Below, one piece after another: positions 6,676-12,720 of a stretch of 12,720 nt of DNA. A program made the position numbers and the translations under genes. The notes below the pieces were generated by a model, which did not search any database, was not told the origin of the DNA, and saw only the letters and a list, made by a program, of their open reading frames with translations. Source of the stretch: Candidatus Eiseniibacteriota bacterium (GTDB taxonomy: Bacteria; Eisenbacteria; RBG-16-71-46); assembly GCA_005893365.1 (NCBI GenBank), contig VBPB01000056.1:6108-18827 (forward strand). Direction: 5' to 3'. How positions within the stretch are numbered: position 1 is the stretch's first letter; every line of letters begins with the position of its first letter.

Positions 6676-6730
6676 GCGGGCTCTGGTCTCCCGGGTCGCG
6701 AGAGGATGCCGGCGGGCTCAACGGTGCCGC

Positions 6731-6759
6731 AGTATAGGGAGGGGTCCCGGGATGGACAA
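6731..6759 (-). promoter_or_regulatory. Promoter of the enoyl-CoA hydratase-mgtC-like operon
   Basis: Read on the minus strand: TTGTCC (6754-6759), a 17-nt spacer and TATACT (6731-6736). This is the closest match to a consensus housekeeping promoter in the window. Transcription would start near 6724. Confidence 0.65.
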
Positions 6760-6784
6760 GCCGAAGCGCTTCGGGCGATGGCTA

Positions 6785-6813
6785 TTGTGCCGGCGGGAGC
6801 CCCCGCCTACACT
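6785..6813 (+). promoter_or_regulatory. Promoter of the GAF-PP2C phosphatase gene
   Basis: TTGTGC (6785-6790), a 17-nt spacer and TACACT (6808-6813). The leader would be about 36 nt, with CGGAG (6843-6847) 8 nt before the ATG. It is divergent from the enoyl-CoA hydratase promoter, with 25 bp between the two -35 boxes. Confidence 0.6.
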
Positions 6814-6855
6814 CATGCGACGCAGCCCAACCTCGACCGCCGCGGAGCGCCGCCC

Positions 6856-8175
6856 ATGTCCGAATCCTCGATCCCCACCGCCGCGCCTACCCATCAGCAG
6901 ATCCTGCAGGCCGAGCTCAGCTTCCTGGCCGAGCTCTGCCGCGTCGTGGCCTCGAACACCGAGATGCGGCCGATCCTCGACTGGATCGTCCAGAAGACCA
7001 CCGGCATGATGTCCGCCGACGAGGGGTCCATCAAGCTCTCCGGCCCCGACACCGGCCCGCCCACGGCCAAGACCCTCATCCGGCAGCATCAGCCCGGACT
7101 CGAGTCGGGATCGTGGGAGGCGCCGGTGGTGATGAGCGTCATGGGCTACCTGATGGTCAAGGGCGGTGCGCTCGCCTCGCACGACCTGCTCGACGACGAG
7201 CGCTTCCCCGCCCTGCGCCGCACCCAGAGCCGGGTGCGCGCCGTGCTGGCGGTGCCGCTGCGGGTCGAGAACCGCATCATCGGCATGCTGGCCGTGACCA
7301 ACCGCTCGCCCGGCCGGCAATGGACCGCCGATGAGATCCAGCTCCTGACCATCGTCGCGACCAACTCGGCGGGCGTCATCGAGCAGGCGCGGCTGCGGGT
7401 CGAGGCCGAAGAGAAGAAGCGGCTCGAGGCCGAGAACAAGCGGATGGAGACCGAGTTGAGTCTGGCGCGGGACATCCAGATGAGCCTGGTGCCGTCGAAG
7501 CCGCTCACCGGCGGGCCCTGGGAGGTGCACGGCAAGGTCGTCCCGGCGCGACAGGTCGGCGGCGACTACTACGACTACTTCCCGCTCGGGGGCGACCGCT
7601 TCGGCGTCACCATCGCCGACGTGTCCGGCAAGGGCGTGCCGGCCGCACTGCTGATGTCTAACGTGCAGGCCTCGCTGCGCGCCTTCTGCAACGGCGACCG
7701 CGAGCTCACCGAGGCCATGACCATGGTCAACCGCAGCGTCGCCCGCTCGGCCTCCGGCGGCAAGTTCATCACGCTCTTCTACGGCGAGGTGGACTACCAG
7801 CATGGCGTCCTGCGCTACACCAACGCCGGCCACAATCCCCCGATGCTGCGCCGCGCCGACGGCTCGATCGAAGAACTGAAAGCGGGCGGCCTGCTGCTCG
7901 GGCTGTTCGAGTCGGCGGACTACGAGCGCGGCGAGACCGCGTTCGGCCCCGGCGACGCCCTGCTGCTCTACAGCGACGGCATCTCCGAGGCCGCCGACAC
8001 GCGCGGCGAGTTCTTCGGCGAGGATCGCCTGCGCAGCCTGTGGCAGACCTGCTGCACGCTCGCCTCGGGCGAGGTCATCGGCTGCCTGCTGCGTGACGTC
8101 GAGAAGTTCCGCGGCAGCGCGGGGCAGGGCGACGACATGACCGCCGTGGTGGTGGGACCGCGCGCGCAGTCCTGA
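6856..8175 (+). CDS. GAF-domain PP2C-type (SpoIIE/RsbU-like) serine phosphatase
   Basis: A 439-residue cytoplasmic signalling phosphatase. Residues about 20-178 form a GAF sensor domain (VLAVPLRVENRIIGMLAVTNR, 130-150, is its typical core). Residues about 178-208 are a charged coiled-coil linker (EAEEKKRLEAENKRMETEL) ending in the ARDIQMSLVPSKP phosphatase entry motif. Residues about 225-435 are the SpoIIE/PPM catalytic domain, with metal ligands expected at Asp237 (GGDYYD), Asp255 (ADVSGKG), Asp374 (LYSDGISEA) and Asp427 (GQGDDMTAV). Such proteins normally dephosphorylate an RsbV-type anti-anti-sigma factor or act in c-di-GMP/stress partner switching. No RsbV, RsbW or sigma gene is present here, so the partner lies elsewhere. 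The start at 6856 is chosen because the domain begins right after it and promoter and ribosome site fit. An in-frame open stretch runs upstream to about 5500 but is antisense to other genes. Confidence 0.93.
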   Translation: MSESSIPTAAPTHQQILQAELSFLAELCRVVASNTEMRPILDWIVQKTTGMMSADEGSIKLSGPDTGPPTAKTLIRQHQPGLESGSWEAPVVMSVMGYLMVKGGALASHDLLDDERFPALRRTQSRVRAVLAVPLRVENRIIGMLAVTNRSPGRQWTADEIQLLTIVATNSAGVIEQARLRVEAEEKKRLEAENKRMETELSLARDIQMSLVPSKPLTGGPWEVHGKVVPARQVGGDYYDYFPLGGDRFGVTIADVSGKGVPAALLMSNVQASLRAFCNGDRELTEAMTMVNRSVARSASGGKFITLFYGEVDYQHGVLRYTNAGHNPPMLRRADGSIEELKAGGLLLGLFESADYERGETAFGPGDALLLYSDGISEAADTRGEFFGEDRLRSLWQTCCTLASGEVIGCLLRDVEKFRGSAGQGDDMTAVVVGPRAQS

Positions 8176-8212
8176 GTCCGGCGGAGCCGCGGGCCCTGGT
8201 CCCACGCCGGCG

Positions 8213-9067
8213 ATGACGCGCGTCCTGATCGGAGTCCTCGCCCTGCTGCTCGTGCTGGCCGGGGCGGCGATGGTGACGCGGGCCGGCGCCGCGCTCCCGG
8301 ACGTGACTCCGCTCGCCCGCCGCGTCCCGGCACGCACCGCACTGATGCGCCAGCGTCTCGAGGAGGCGCGCGTGGCCGGACGGTCCGCCCGCGTGGACCA
8401 GCGCTGGCTCCCCTACGAGAGCATCCCGCCGGTGCTGCGCCGGGCGGTGCTGATCGCCGAGGACGACGCGTTCTTCAGCCACGGGGGGCTCGACTGGAAC
8501 GAGATCCGCGCCTCGGTCCGCCGCAACCTGGAGGCGGGCCGCCTCGTGCGCGGAGGCAGCACCATCACCCAGCAGCTGGCGAAGAACCTCTACCTGGGCA
8601 GCGAGCGGACGCTGACCCGCAAGCTGCGCGAGATGATGATCGCCGGGCGGCTGGAGCGCGCCCTCACCAAGCGCCGGATCTTCGAGCTCTACCTCAACCT
8701 CATCGAGTGGGGCGACGGCGTGTACGGCATCGAGGCGGCGGCCGAGCGGCACTTCGGCGTGCCGGCGGATGCGCTCGACGCCCGGCAGGCGGCGCTGCTG
8801 GCGGCGGTGATCATCAATCCGCGCCGCTTCGACCCCGCGCATCCGGTGCGGCGCATCGAGCGGCGCGCGCGCATGATCCTCACCCGCATGTGGCGGCGCG
8901 GCCAGCTGACCGAGGCGGAGTACCGGGTCGCGACCGGCCAGGCGCCGGCGGCCCCGGCCTGGGAGTGGAACCCGTTCGCGCGTCACCCCGACACGACCGC
9001 ACCCGGGCCGGAGACGACCGCCGCACCCCCGGACAGCGCCGCCGCGGCGGACTCCCTCCCGCACTGA
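8213..9067 (+). CDS. Monofunctional peptidoglycan glycosyltransferase (GT51)
   Basis: A 284-residue membrane-anchored GT51 enzyme that polymerises lipid II into glycan strands in the periplasm. Residues 4-28 are a single transmembrane anchor with an uncleaved-looking core. The GT51 domain spans about 60-245: EDDAFFSHGGLDW (83-95) holds catalytic Glu83, RGGSTITQQLAKNLYL (113-128) is motif 2, and RRIFELYLNLIEWG (154-167) holds the second glutamate, Glu158. There is no transpeptidase domain, so this is an MtgA-type protein. Residues 250-284 are a Pro/Ala/Asp/Thr-rich tail with no recognisable fold. It starts 37 nt after the phosphatase stop, with no clear promoter between, so it is probably co-transcribed. 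No strong ribosome site precedes the ATG, but the N-terminal anchor begins at that codon. Confidence 0.93.
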   Translation: MTRVLIGVLALLLVLAGAAMVTRAGAALPDVTPLARRVPARTALMRQRLEEARVAGRSARVDQRWLPYESIPPVLRRAVLIAEDDAFFSHGGLDWNEIRASVRRNLEAGRLVRGGSTITQQLAKNLYLGSERTLTRKLREMMIAGRLERALTKRRIFELYLNLIEWGDGVYGIEAAAERHFGVPADALDARQAALLAAVIINPRRFDPAHPVRRIERRARMILTRMWRRGQLTEAEYRVATGQAPAAPAWEWNPFARHPDTTAPGPETTAAPPDSAAAADSLPH

Positions 9068-9083
9068 GGCGGCCTCAGCCGCC
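9068..9083. terminator. Weak hairpin between convergent genes
   Basis: GGCGGC-CTCA-GCCGCC forms a 6-bp stem with a 4-nt loop, spanning the 7-nt gap between the glycosyltransferase stop and the end of the YqeY-like gene. It could terminate transcription from either side. No T-tract is present. Confidence 0.3.
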
Positions 9084-9536
9084 GAGCAGGTCCTTCGCCA
9101 GCCGCGAGACCGTGCCGCCTTCGACCTTGCCGCGCGCCTTCGCCATCACGGCCCCGATCACCTTGCCCATGTCCTTGGGGCCCGCGGCCCCGGTCGCCGC
9201 CACCGCCTCGCGCACCAGCACGCGCACCTCGTCCTCGCTCAGGCCCTGCGGCAGGTAGCGCGCGGTCACCTGGATCTCCTGCTCCTCGCTGGCCACCAGG
9301 TCCTCGCGCCCGAGCTTCTTGAACTCCTCGATCGACTCGCGGCGCTTGCGCGCGTAGCGCTGGATCACGTCGATCGCCTCGTCGGCCGAGAGCCCCTCGT
9401 CCTTGGGCTTCTTGGTCTTGGCCTCCATGAGCGCGGTCTTGAGCATGCGGAGCGTGCTCAGGGTCGCCGCGTCCTTGGCCTTCATGGCGGCGGTCATGTC
9501 GGTCTGGATGCGCTGGAGGATGTCCGGGTCGGTCAT
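9075..9536 (-). CDS. GatB/YqeY domain-containing protein
   Basis: A 153-residue all-helical protein of the YqeY family, which resembles the tRNA-binding tail of the GatB subunit of the tRNA amidotransferase. The marks are MTAAMKAKDAATLSTLRMLKTAL (14-36), EEQEIQVTARYLPQGLSEDEV (84-104), PKDMGKVIGAVMAKARGKVEGG (120-141) and the closing VSRLAKDLL. Full length for the family (about 150). Its ATG overlaps the aminotransferase stop by ATGA (9533-9536), so translation is coupled. The frame is open far upstream, but that part runs through the aminotransferase in the wrong frame. The function of stand-alone YqeY proteins is not established; a link to tRNA-dependent amidation is only suggested by the fold. 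Confidence 0.93.
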   Translation of the reverse strand: MTDPDILQRIQTDMTAAMKAKDAATLSTLRMLKTALMEAKTKKPKDEGLSADEAIDVIQRYARKRRESIEEFKKLGREDLVASEEQEIQVTARYLPQGLSEDEVRVLVREAVAATGAAGPKDMGKVIGAVMAKARGKVEGGTVSRLAKDLLGG

Positions 9537-10633
9537 GCGTTCTCCTGGACGGGCTCGCCGGCCGTGAAGGCGGCGAGGGCCCGCGCGAAGGCGTCGAGGG
9601 CGGCAGTACACCGGGCCGGCTCGGCGGCCAGGCCGATGCGCAGACCGCGCGGCACGCCGAAGAACCGTCCCGGGGTCAGGGCCAGGGAGAAGCGTTCGGA
9701 GGCGAGCGCCGCGAAGGCGTCCCCGTCTCCGTCGCGCGGGAACAGCACCCAGGTCGTGGTCCCCCGTACCGGGACCGGGACCGAGAACGGCACGCCGCCC
9801 GCCACCTGCGCGTTCCAGCGCGCATGGTTGGCGCTCAACATCCGCTGCGTGCGCGCGCGCAGCGTGTCGAGATGCGGCGCCAGCTCGAGGGCCAGCGCGA
9901 TGCTCGGCAAGGCGGGCGAGACCGAGAGGCCGTTCTGCACCGCGGCACAGCGGGCCAGGACCTCCTCGCTCCCGGCGATCCAGCCGAGGCGGAGCCCGCC
10001 CAGCCCGTAGACCTTGGTGAGCGACGAGGTGGCGACCCACTTGGGCCCCAGCGCCGCGTAGGTGCCGAGCGGCCCCAAGTCGGCGTCGCGGAAGATCTCG
10101 TCGCACAGGAGCCACACGCCCCGGCGCTCGGCCAGCGCGGTGAGTGCTGCCGCCGACTCGGGCGCGAGCGGCTCGCCGGTGGGATTGTGGAGGTGGGTGA
10201 GGACCACCATGCGCGTGGCGGGCGTCAGCGCCGCCTCGACCGCCTCGGCCAGGGCCGTGCCCGCCCCCGGCCGCCGGTCGAACCGCCGCACGGTGATGTC
10301 GAAGAGCCGCGGCACTTCCCGGTGCGGCTCGTAGCCCGGCGACTCGACCAGGATCTCGTCGCCGCGCTCCAGCAGGGCGGCCACGACCAGCGCGTTCGCC
10401 TCGCTGCCGCCCGAGGCCAGCAGCACCCGCCCGCCGGGCGCCCCCCAGCGCGCGCCCAAGACGCGCTCGAGCTCCGGCTGGAGCGCGTACCCCGCCGCCG
10501 GCAGCCCCGCCCGGCTCGGCAGGCCCATGGCCTCGAGGTCGGGCGCATCCACGCCGCTCTCCGCCAGGCTATGGCGGTGACGCGCAGGCTCGACCTTGGA
10601 CCAGGCGATGTGATGGAGCGCGGGCTTGGACAT
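9533..10633 (-). CDS. PLP-dependent class I/II aminotransferase
   Basis: A 366-residue fold-type I aminotransferase. Pyridoxal phosphate contacts are SGGSEAN (74-80), Asn150 in HLHNPTGEP, Asp178 in LLCDEIFRD, and the Schiff-base Lys207 in TSSLTKVYGLGGLRLGW. Arg332 in GLRIGLA is the usual carboxylate-binding arginine. It is a little shorter than typical class I enzymes (about 390) but has all key residues. The amino-acid substrate cannot be named. It is first in an operon with the YqeY-like gene, overlapping it by four bases. No Shine-Dalgarno sequence precedes the ATG at 10633, but an extended -10 (TGCTATCCT) ends 8 nt upstream, which suggests a nearly leaderless transcript. The 147-nt inverted-repeat element lies just beyond that promoter. 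Confidence 0.92.
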   Translation of the reverse strand: MSKPALHHIAWSKVEPARHRHSLAESGVDAPDLEAMGLPSRAGLPAAGYALQPELERVLGARWGAPGGRVLLASGGSEANALVVAALLERGDEILVESPGYEPHREVPRLFDITVRRFDRRPGAGTALAEAVEAALTPATRMVVLTHLHNPTGEPLAPESAAALTALAERRGVWLLCDEIFRDADLGPLGTYAALGPKWVATSSLTKVYGLGGLRLGWIAGSEEVLARCAAVQNGLSVSPALPSIALALELAPHLDTLRARTQRMLSANHARWNAQVAGGVPFSVPVPVRGTTTWVLFPRDGDGDAFAALASERFSLALTPGRFFGVPRGLRIGLAAEPARCTAALDAFARALAAFTAGEPVQENA

Positions 10634-10641
10634 GATGCCCG

Positions 10642-10650
10642 AGGATAGCA
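10642..10650 (-). promoter_or_regulatory. Extended -10 promoter of the aminotransferase-yqeY-like operon
   Basis: On the minus strand TGCTATCCT gives the TGn extension and a good -10. No TTG-type -35 is visible at the right spacing. Eight nucleotides separate the box from the ATG, so the transcript would start almost at the start codon. Confidence 0.4.
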
Positions 10651-10677
10651 GGTGCGGCGCCTTCCCGGCGCCCGAGG

Positions 10678-10824
10678 GCGGGAGCGGCGAGGGCCAGGGC
10701 TCCCGGCGGGGCGTCGAGGGCGAGCGGGAGCCAGGGACGGCGGAGCTCGCCCTCGATAGAACTCGGCCCCGCAGGATGCGGGGCCGAGTGACCCGCCGGG
10801 AGCCCTGGCCCTCGCCGCTCCCGC
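10678..10824. repeat. Nested inverted-repeat element (potential three-way junction)
   Basis: The outer arms 10678-10710 and 10792-10824 are perfect reverse complements over 33 bp. Inside lie two more perfect hairpins. Hairpin A is 10714-10725 with 10745-10756 (12 bp, 19-nt loop). Hairpin B is 10761-10773 with 10777-10789 (13 bp, loop GGA). Together they predict a three-way junction in RNA or a branched cruciform in DNA. A further 7-bp pairing (GGTGCGG 10651-10657 with CCGCACC 10833-10839) may extend the base. There is no coding potential. It lies between divergent promoters and outside both predicted transcripts. It may be a palindromic mobile repeat, a binding site for a regulator, or a separate small RNA; nothing here decides which. 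Confidence 0.9.
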
Positions 10825-10842
10825 TGCGTCGACCGCACCGCC

Positions 10843-10871
10843 TTGACCCCCCACCGCCCCGTCCCTACCCT
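10843..10871 (+). promoter_or_regulatory. Promoter of the acyl-CoA carboxylase gene
   Basis: TTGACC (10843-10848), a 17-nt spacer and TACCCT (10866-10871). Transcription would start near 10878, about 24 nt before the TTG start and about 54 nt downstream of the inverted-repeat element. Confidence 0.6.
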
Positions 10872-10890
10872 CCCGCGCCAGACCCCAGCC

Positions 10891-10896
10891 GGGAGG
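10891..10896 (+). promoter_or_regulatory. Ribosome binding site that fixes the carboxyltransferase TTG start
   Basis: GGGAGG lies 5 nt before the TTG at 10902. The frame is open upstream to 10626, but that part crosses the inverted-repeat element and has no conserved protein character. Confidence 0.75.
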
Positions 10897-10901
10897 CCCC
10901 G

Positions 10902-12452
10902 TTGGATCACAAGGAGCGGCTAGCCGAGCTTCGGCGCCGCGGCGAGCAGGCGCTCGCCGGCGGCGGGCCCGAACGCGTCGCCAAGATGCACGAGAAGGGC
11001 TGCCTCACCGCCCGCGAGCGCCTGGAGTTGCTGCTCGATCCCGGCTCGTTCGTCGAGATCGGCACCTTCGTCACGCACCGCAGCCAGGACTTCGGGATGG
11101 ACCAGCGCCGCCCGGTCGGCGACGGCGTCGTGGCGGGCTGGGGCACCGTGGACGGACGGCTCCTCTACTGCTTCGCCCAGGACTTCACCGTGTTCGGTGG
11201 CACCATGAGCGAGGCCAACGCCAAGAAGATCTGCGCCATCATGGACCTGGCCATGGACAACGGCGCCCCGGTCGTGGGCCTCAACGACTCGGGCGGTGCC
11301 CGCATCCAGGAGGGCGTGCTCTCGCTGGGTGCTTACGCCGACGTGTTCCTGCGCAACACCCTGGCCTCGGGCGTGGTGCCGCAGATCTCGGCCATCATGG
11401 GCCCGTGCGCCGGCGGGGCGGTCTACTCCCCCGCCATCACCGACTTCACCATCATGGTCGAAGGCACGAGCCACATGTTCGTGACCGGTCCCGAGGTCAT
11501 CAAGGCGGTCACCTCCGAGGAGGTGAGCTTCGAGGACCTGGGCGGGGCGATGACCCACAACACCAAGAGCGGGGTCGCCCACTTCGCCGTGCGCGACGAC
11601 GCCGACTGCATCCGCCACATCCAGCGGCTGCTGGGGTTCCTGCCGGCCAACAATGCCAGCGAGCCGCCCCGGCGGGTGTCAACCGATCCGATCGAGCGGC
11701 GCGACTTGGGCCTCGCCACCTTCGTGCCCGAGTCCGCCGACCGCCCGTACGACATGAAGGACCTGGTGCGGCGGATCGTGGACGACGGCGACTTCTTCGA
11801 GGTGCACGAGCACTTCGCCCAGAACCTGATCGTCGGCTTCGCGCGGCTGAACGGCACGCCGGTCGGCATCGTCGGCAACCAGCCTCAAGTATTGGCGGGC
11901 GTGCTCGACATCGACTCCTCGGTCAAGGGCGCCCGGTTCGTGCGGTTCTGCGACGCCTTCAACATCCCGCTGGTCACCTTCGAGGACGTCCCGGGGTTCC
12001 TCCCGGGCACGCGTCAGGAGTGGGGCGGGATCATCCGCCACGGCGCCAAGCTGCTCTACGCCTACTGCGAGGCCACCGTGCCCAAGCTCACGGTGGTGGT
12101 GCGCAAGGCCTACGGCGGCGCCTACGACGTCATGTCGAGCAAGCACATCCGCGGCGACTACAACGTCGCCTGGCCGAGCGCCGAGATGGCGGTGATGGGG
12201 GCCGAGGGCGCGGTCAACATCCTCTACCGCGAGGAGATCGCCCGCGCCGCCGACAAGGCCGCCGAGCGCAAGCGCCGGGTGGCCGAGTACAACGAGAAGT
12301 TCGCGAGCCCCTGGATCGCCGCCGAGCTCGGCTACCTGGACGACGTGATCGAGCCGCAGGACACCCGCCCCAAGCTCATCGCCGCCCTCGAGATGCTGCG
12401 TCACAAGCGCCAGAGCCTGCCGTTCAAGAAGCACGGGAATCCGCCGCTGTAG
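10902..12452 (+). CDS. pccB: Acyl-CoA carboxylase carboxyltransferase subunit (propionyl-CoA type)
   Basis: A 516-residue carboxyltransferase subunit that moves CO2 from carboxybiotin to an acyl-CoA. Both crotonase-like halves are present. The first carries the oxyanion glycines in GPCAGGAVYSPAITDF (167-182). The second carries KAYGGAYDVMSSKHIRGDY (402-420). The central DFTVFGGTMSEANAKKI (94-110) and DVPGFLPGTRQEWGGIIRHGAK (362-383) are typical of PccB. Asp409 is at the position that, in Streptomyces PccB, favours propionyl-CoA, where acetyl-CoA-type relatives carry a different residue. The length matches PccB (510-540). It starts with TTG, supported by GGGAGG 5 nt upstream and a good promoter. 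No biotin carboxylase, biotin carrier or methylmalonyl-CoA epimerase gene follows within the window, so its partner is encoded elsewhere or beyond the edge. Confidence 0.94.
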   Translation: MDHKERLAELRRRGEQALAGGGPERVAKMHEKGCLTARERLELLLDPGSFVEIGTFVTHRSQDFGMDQRRPVGDGVVAGWGTVDGRLLYCFAQDFTVFGGTMSEANAKKICAIMDLAMDNGAPVVGLNDSGGARIQEGVLSLGAYADVFLRNTLASGVVPQISAIMGPCAGGAVYSPAITDFTIMVEGTSHMFVTGPEVIKAVTSEEVSFEDLGGAMTHNTKSGVAHFAVRDDADCIRHIQRLLGFLPANNASEPPRRVSTDPIERRDLGLATFVPESADRPYDMKDLVRRIVDDGDFFEVHEHFAQNLIVGFARLNGTPVGIVGNQPQVLAGVLDIDSSVKGARFVRFCDAFNIPLVTFEDVPGFLPGTRQEWGGIIRHGAKLLYAYCEATVPKLTVVVRKAYGGAYDVMSSKHIRGDYNVAWPSAEMAVMGAEGAVNILYREEIARAADKAAERKRRVAEYNEKFASPWIAAELGYLDDVIEPQDTRPKLIAALEMLRHKRQSLPFKKHGNPPL

Positions 12453-12720
12453 GCGCGCTTCAGCAGGTGGGCGCGAGGCGTCCACGCGTCGGTGGCGCGG
12501 AGCGCCATCGACTCGACGCTGTCAATGCCGTTGTCGGCACCGTCAACGGTCGACTGGCCGCGCGGCCAGTTGGCATGACGAGGGCTGGACATCGCGCGGC
12601 GCGGGGTCAGCCAAAGGATCGGGGACCCCGGCTCGTGTGGTAGCGCTACGGTGATCCGAACCGGACGCGATGCTCGTCTGGCTCCGGAAAGTGGACTCGT
12701 TGCGCCACCGGCCTCCCCAT
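12453..12720. other. Stretch without a recognisable gene
   Basis: After the carboxyltransferase stop I see no convincing gene on either strand to the window edge. A short hairpin TGGCGC-GGA-GCGCCA (12493-12507) could serve as a weak terminator. An ATG at 12670 opens a frame of 17 codons that runs off the end (MLVWLRKVDSLRHRPPH); it is too short to judge. Confidence 0.5.
12553..12570. repeat. Perfect 18-bp palindrome
   Basis: The sequence reads ACTGGCCGC followed directly by its own reverse complement, with no central spacer. It is in the non-coding stretch downstream of the carboxyltransferase gene. The two-fold symmetry without a loop suits a dimeric protein binding site better than an RNA hairpin. 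Confidence 0.4.

Noticed and set aside
5500..6855. In-frame open stretch that would extend the phosphatase by 452 residues at its N-terminus
   Set aside because: It is antisense to the MgtC-like and enoyl-CoA hydratase genes, has a low-complexity composition, and a good promoter and ribosome site lie inside it just before the ATG at 6856.
10678..10824. Riboswitch or attenuator in the leader of the carboxyltransferase gene
   Set aside because: A good TTGACC-17-TACCCT promoter lies downstream of the element, so it would not be in that mRNA unless a second upstream promoter exists.
10678..10824. Integron attC-type recombination site
   Set aside because: The conserved attC core words (GTTRRRY and its complement) are absent and no integrase or cassette genes are nearby.
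12640..12720. tRNA-like words (TGGTAGCGC; GGTTCGGATC on the minus strand)
   Set aside because: No acceptor stem or anticodon arm can be formed at tRNA spacing on either strand.

Overview
The window is very GC-rich bacterial DNA, densely coding on both strands, with no rRNA, tRNA, CRISPR array, transposase or phage gene that I can see. It carries eleven confident protein genes and one small exported protein of unknown function. GTG/TTG starts, TTGnnn-17-TAnnnT promoters and a mix of acyl-CoA enzymes suggest an uncultured soil- or sediment-type high-GC bacterium. A Rokubacteria/Methylomirabilota-like or similar phylum is my guess from general appearance; the sequence does not prove it.

Layout. 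Positions 24-976 (minus) hold a two-gene operon: a YjbQ-family protein followed 2 nt later by an SSAT-like GNAT acetyltransferase. Positions 1140-2369 (plus) hold a thiolase with a TTG start. Positions 2469-2852 hold a methionine-rich exported small protein, closed by a strong hairpin terminator. Positions 2990-5411 hold a LeuA-like Claisen-condensing enzyme followed by a LeuB-like beta-decarboxylating dehydrogenase. Positions 5418-6675 (minus) hold an enoyl-CoA hydratase followed by a short MgtC/SapB membrane protein. Positions 6856-9067 (plus) hold a GAF-SpoIIE/RsbU-type PP2C phosphatase and a monofunctional peptidoglycan glycosyltransferase. Positions 9075-10633 (minus) hold a class I/II aminotransferase overlapping a GatB/YqeY-domain protein by ATGA. 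Positions 10902-12452 (plus) hold an acyl-CoA carboxylase carboxyltransferase subunit of the propionyl-CoA type. The last 268 nt contain no recognisable gene.

How the genes relate. Thiolase, enoyl-CoA hydratase and the carboxyltransferase all act on acyl-CoA thioesters (beta-oxidation or branched-chain/propionyl-CoA metabolism), but they lie in separate transcription units. The LeuA-like/LeuB-like pair suggests a 2-oxoacid chain-extension or leucine-type pathway without LeuCD nearby. The dehydrogenase carries a Lys-Tyr coenzyme-loop motif normally seen in NADP-isocitrate dehydrogenase.

The most unusual object is not a gene. At 10678-10824, between the divergent promoters of the aminotransferase and the carboxyltransferase, a perfect 33-bp inverted repeat encloses two further perfect hairpins of 12 and 13 bp. 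Together they form a potential three-way junction of 147 nt.
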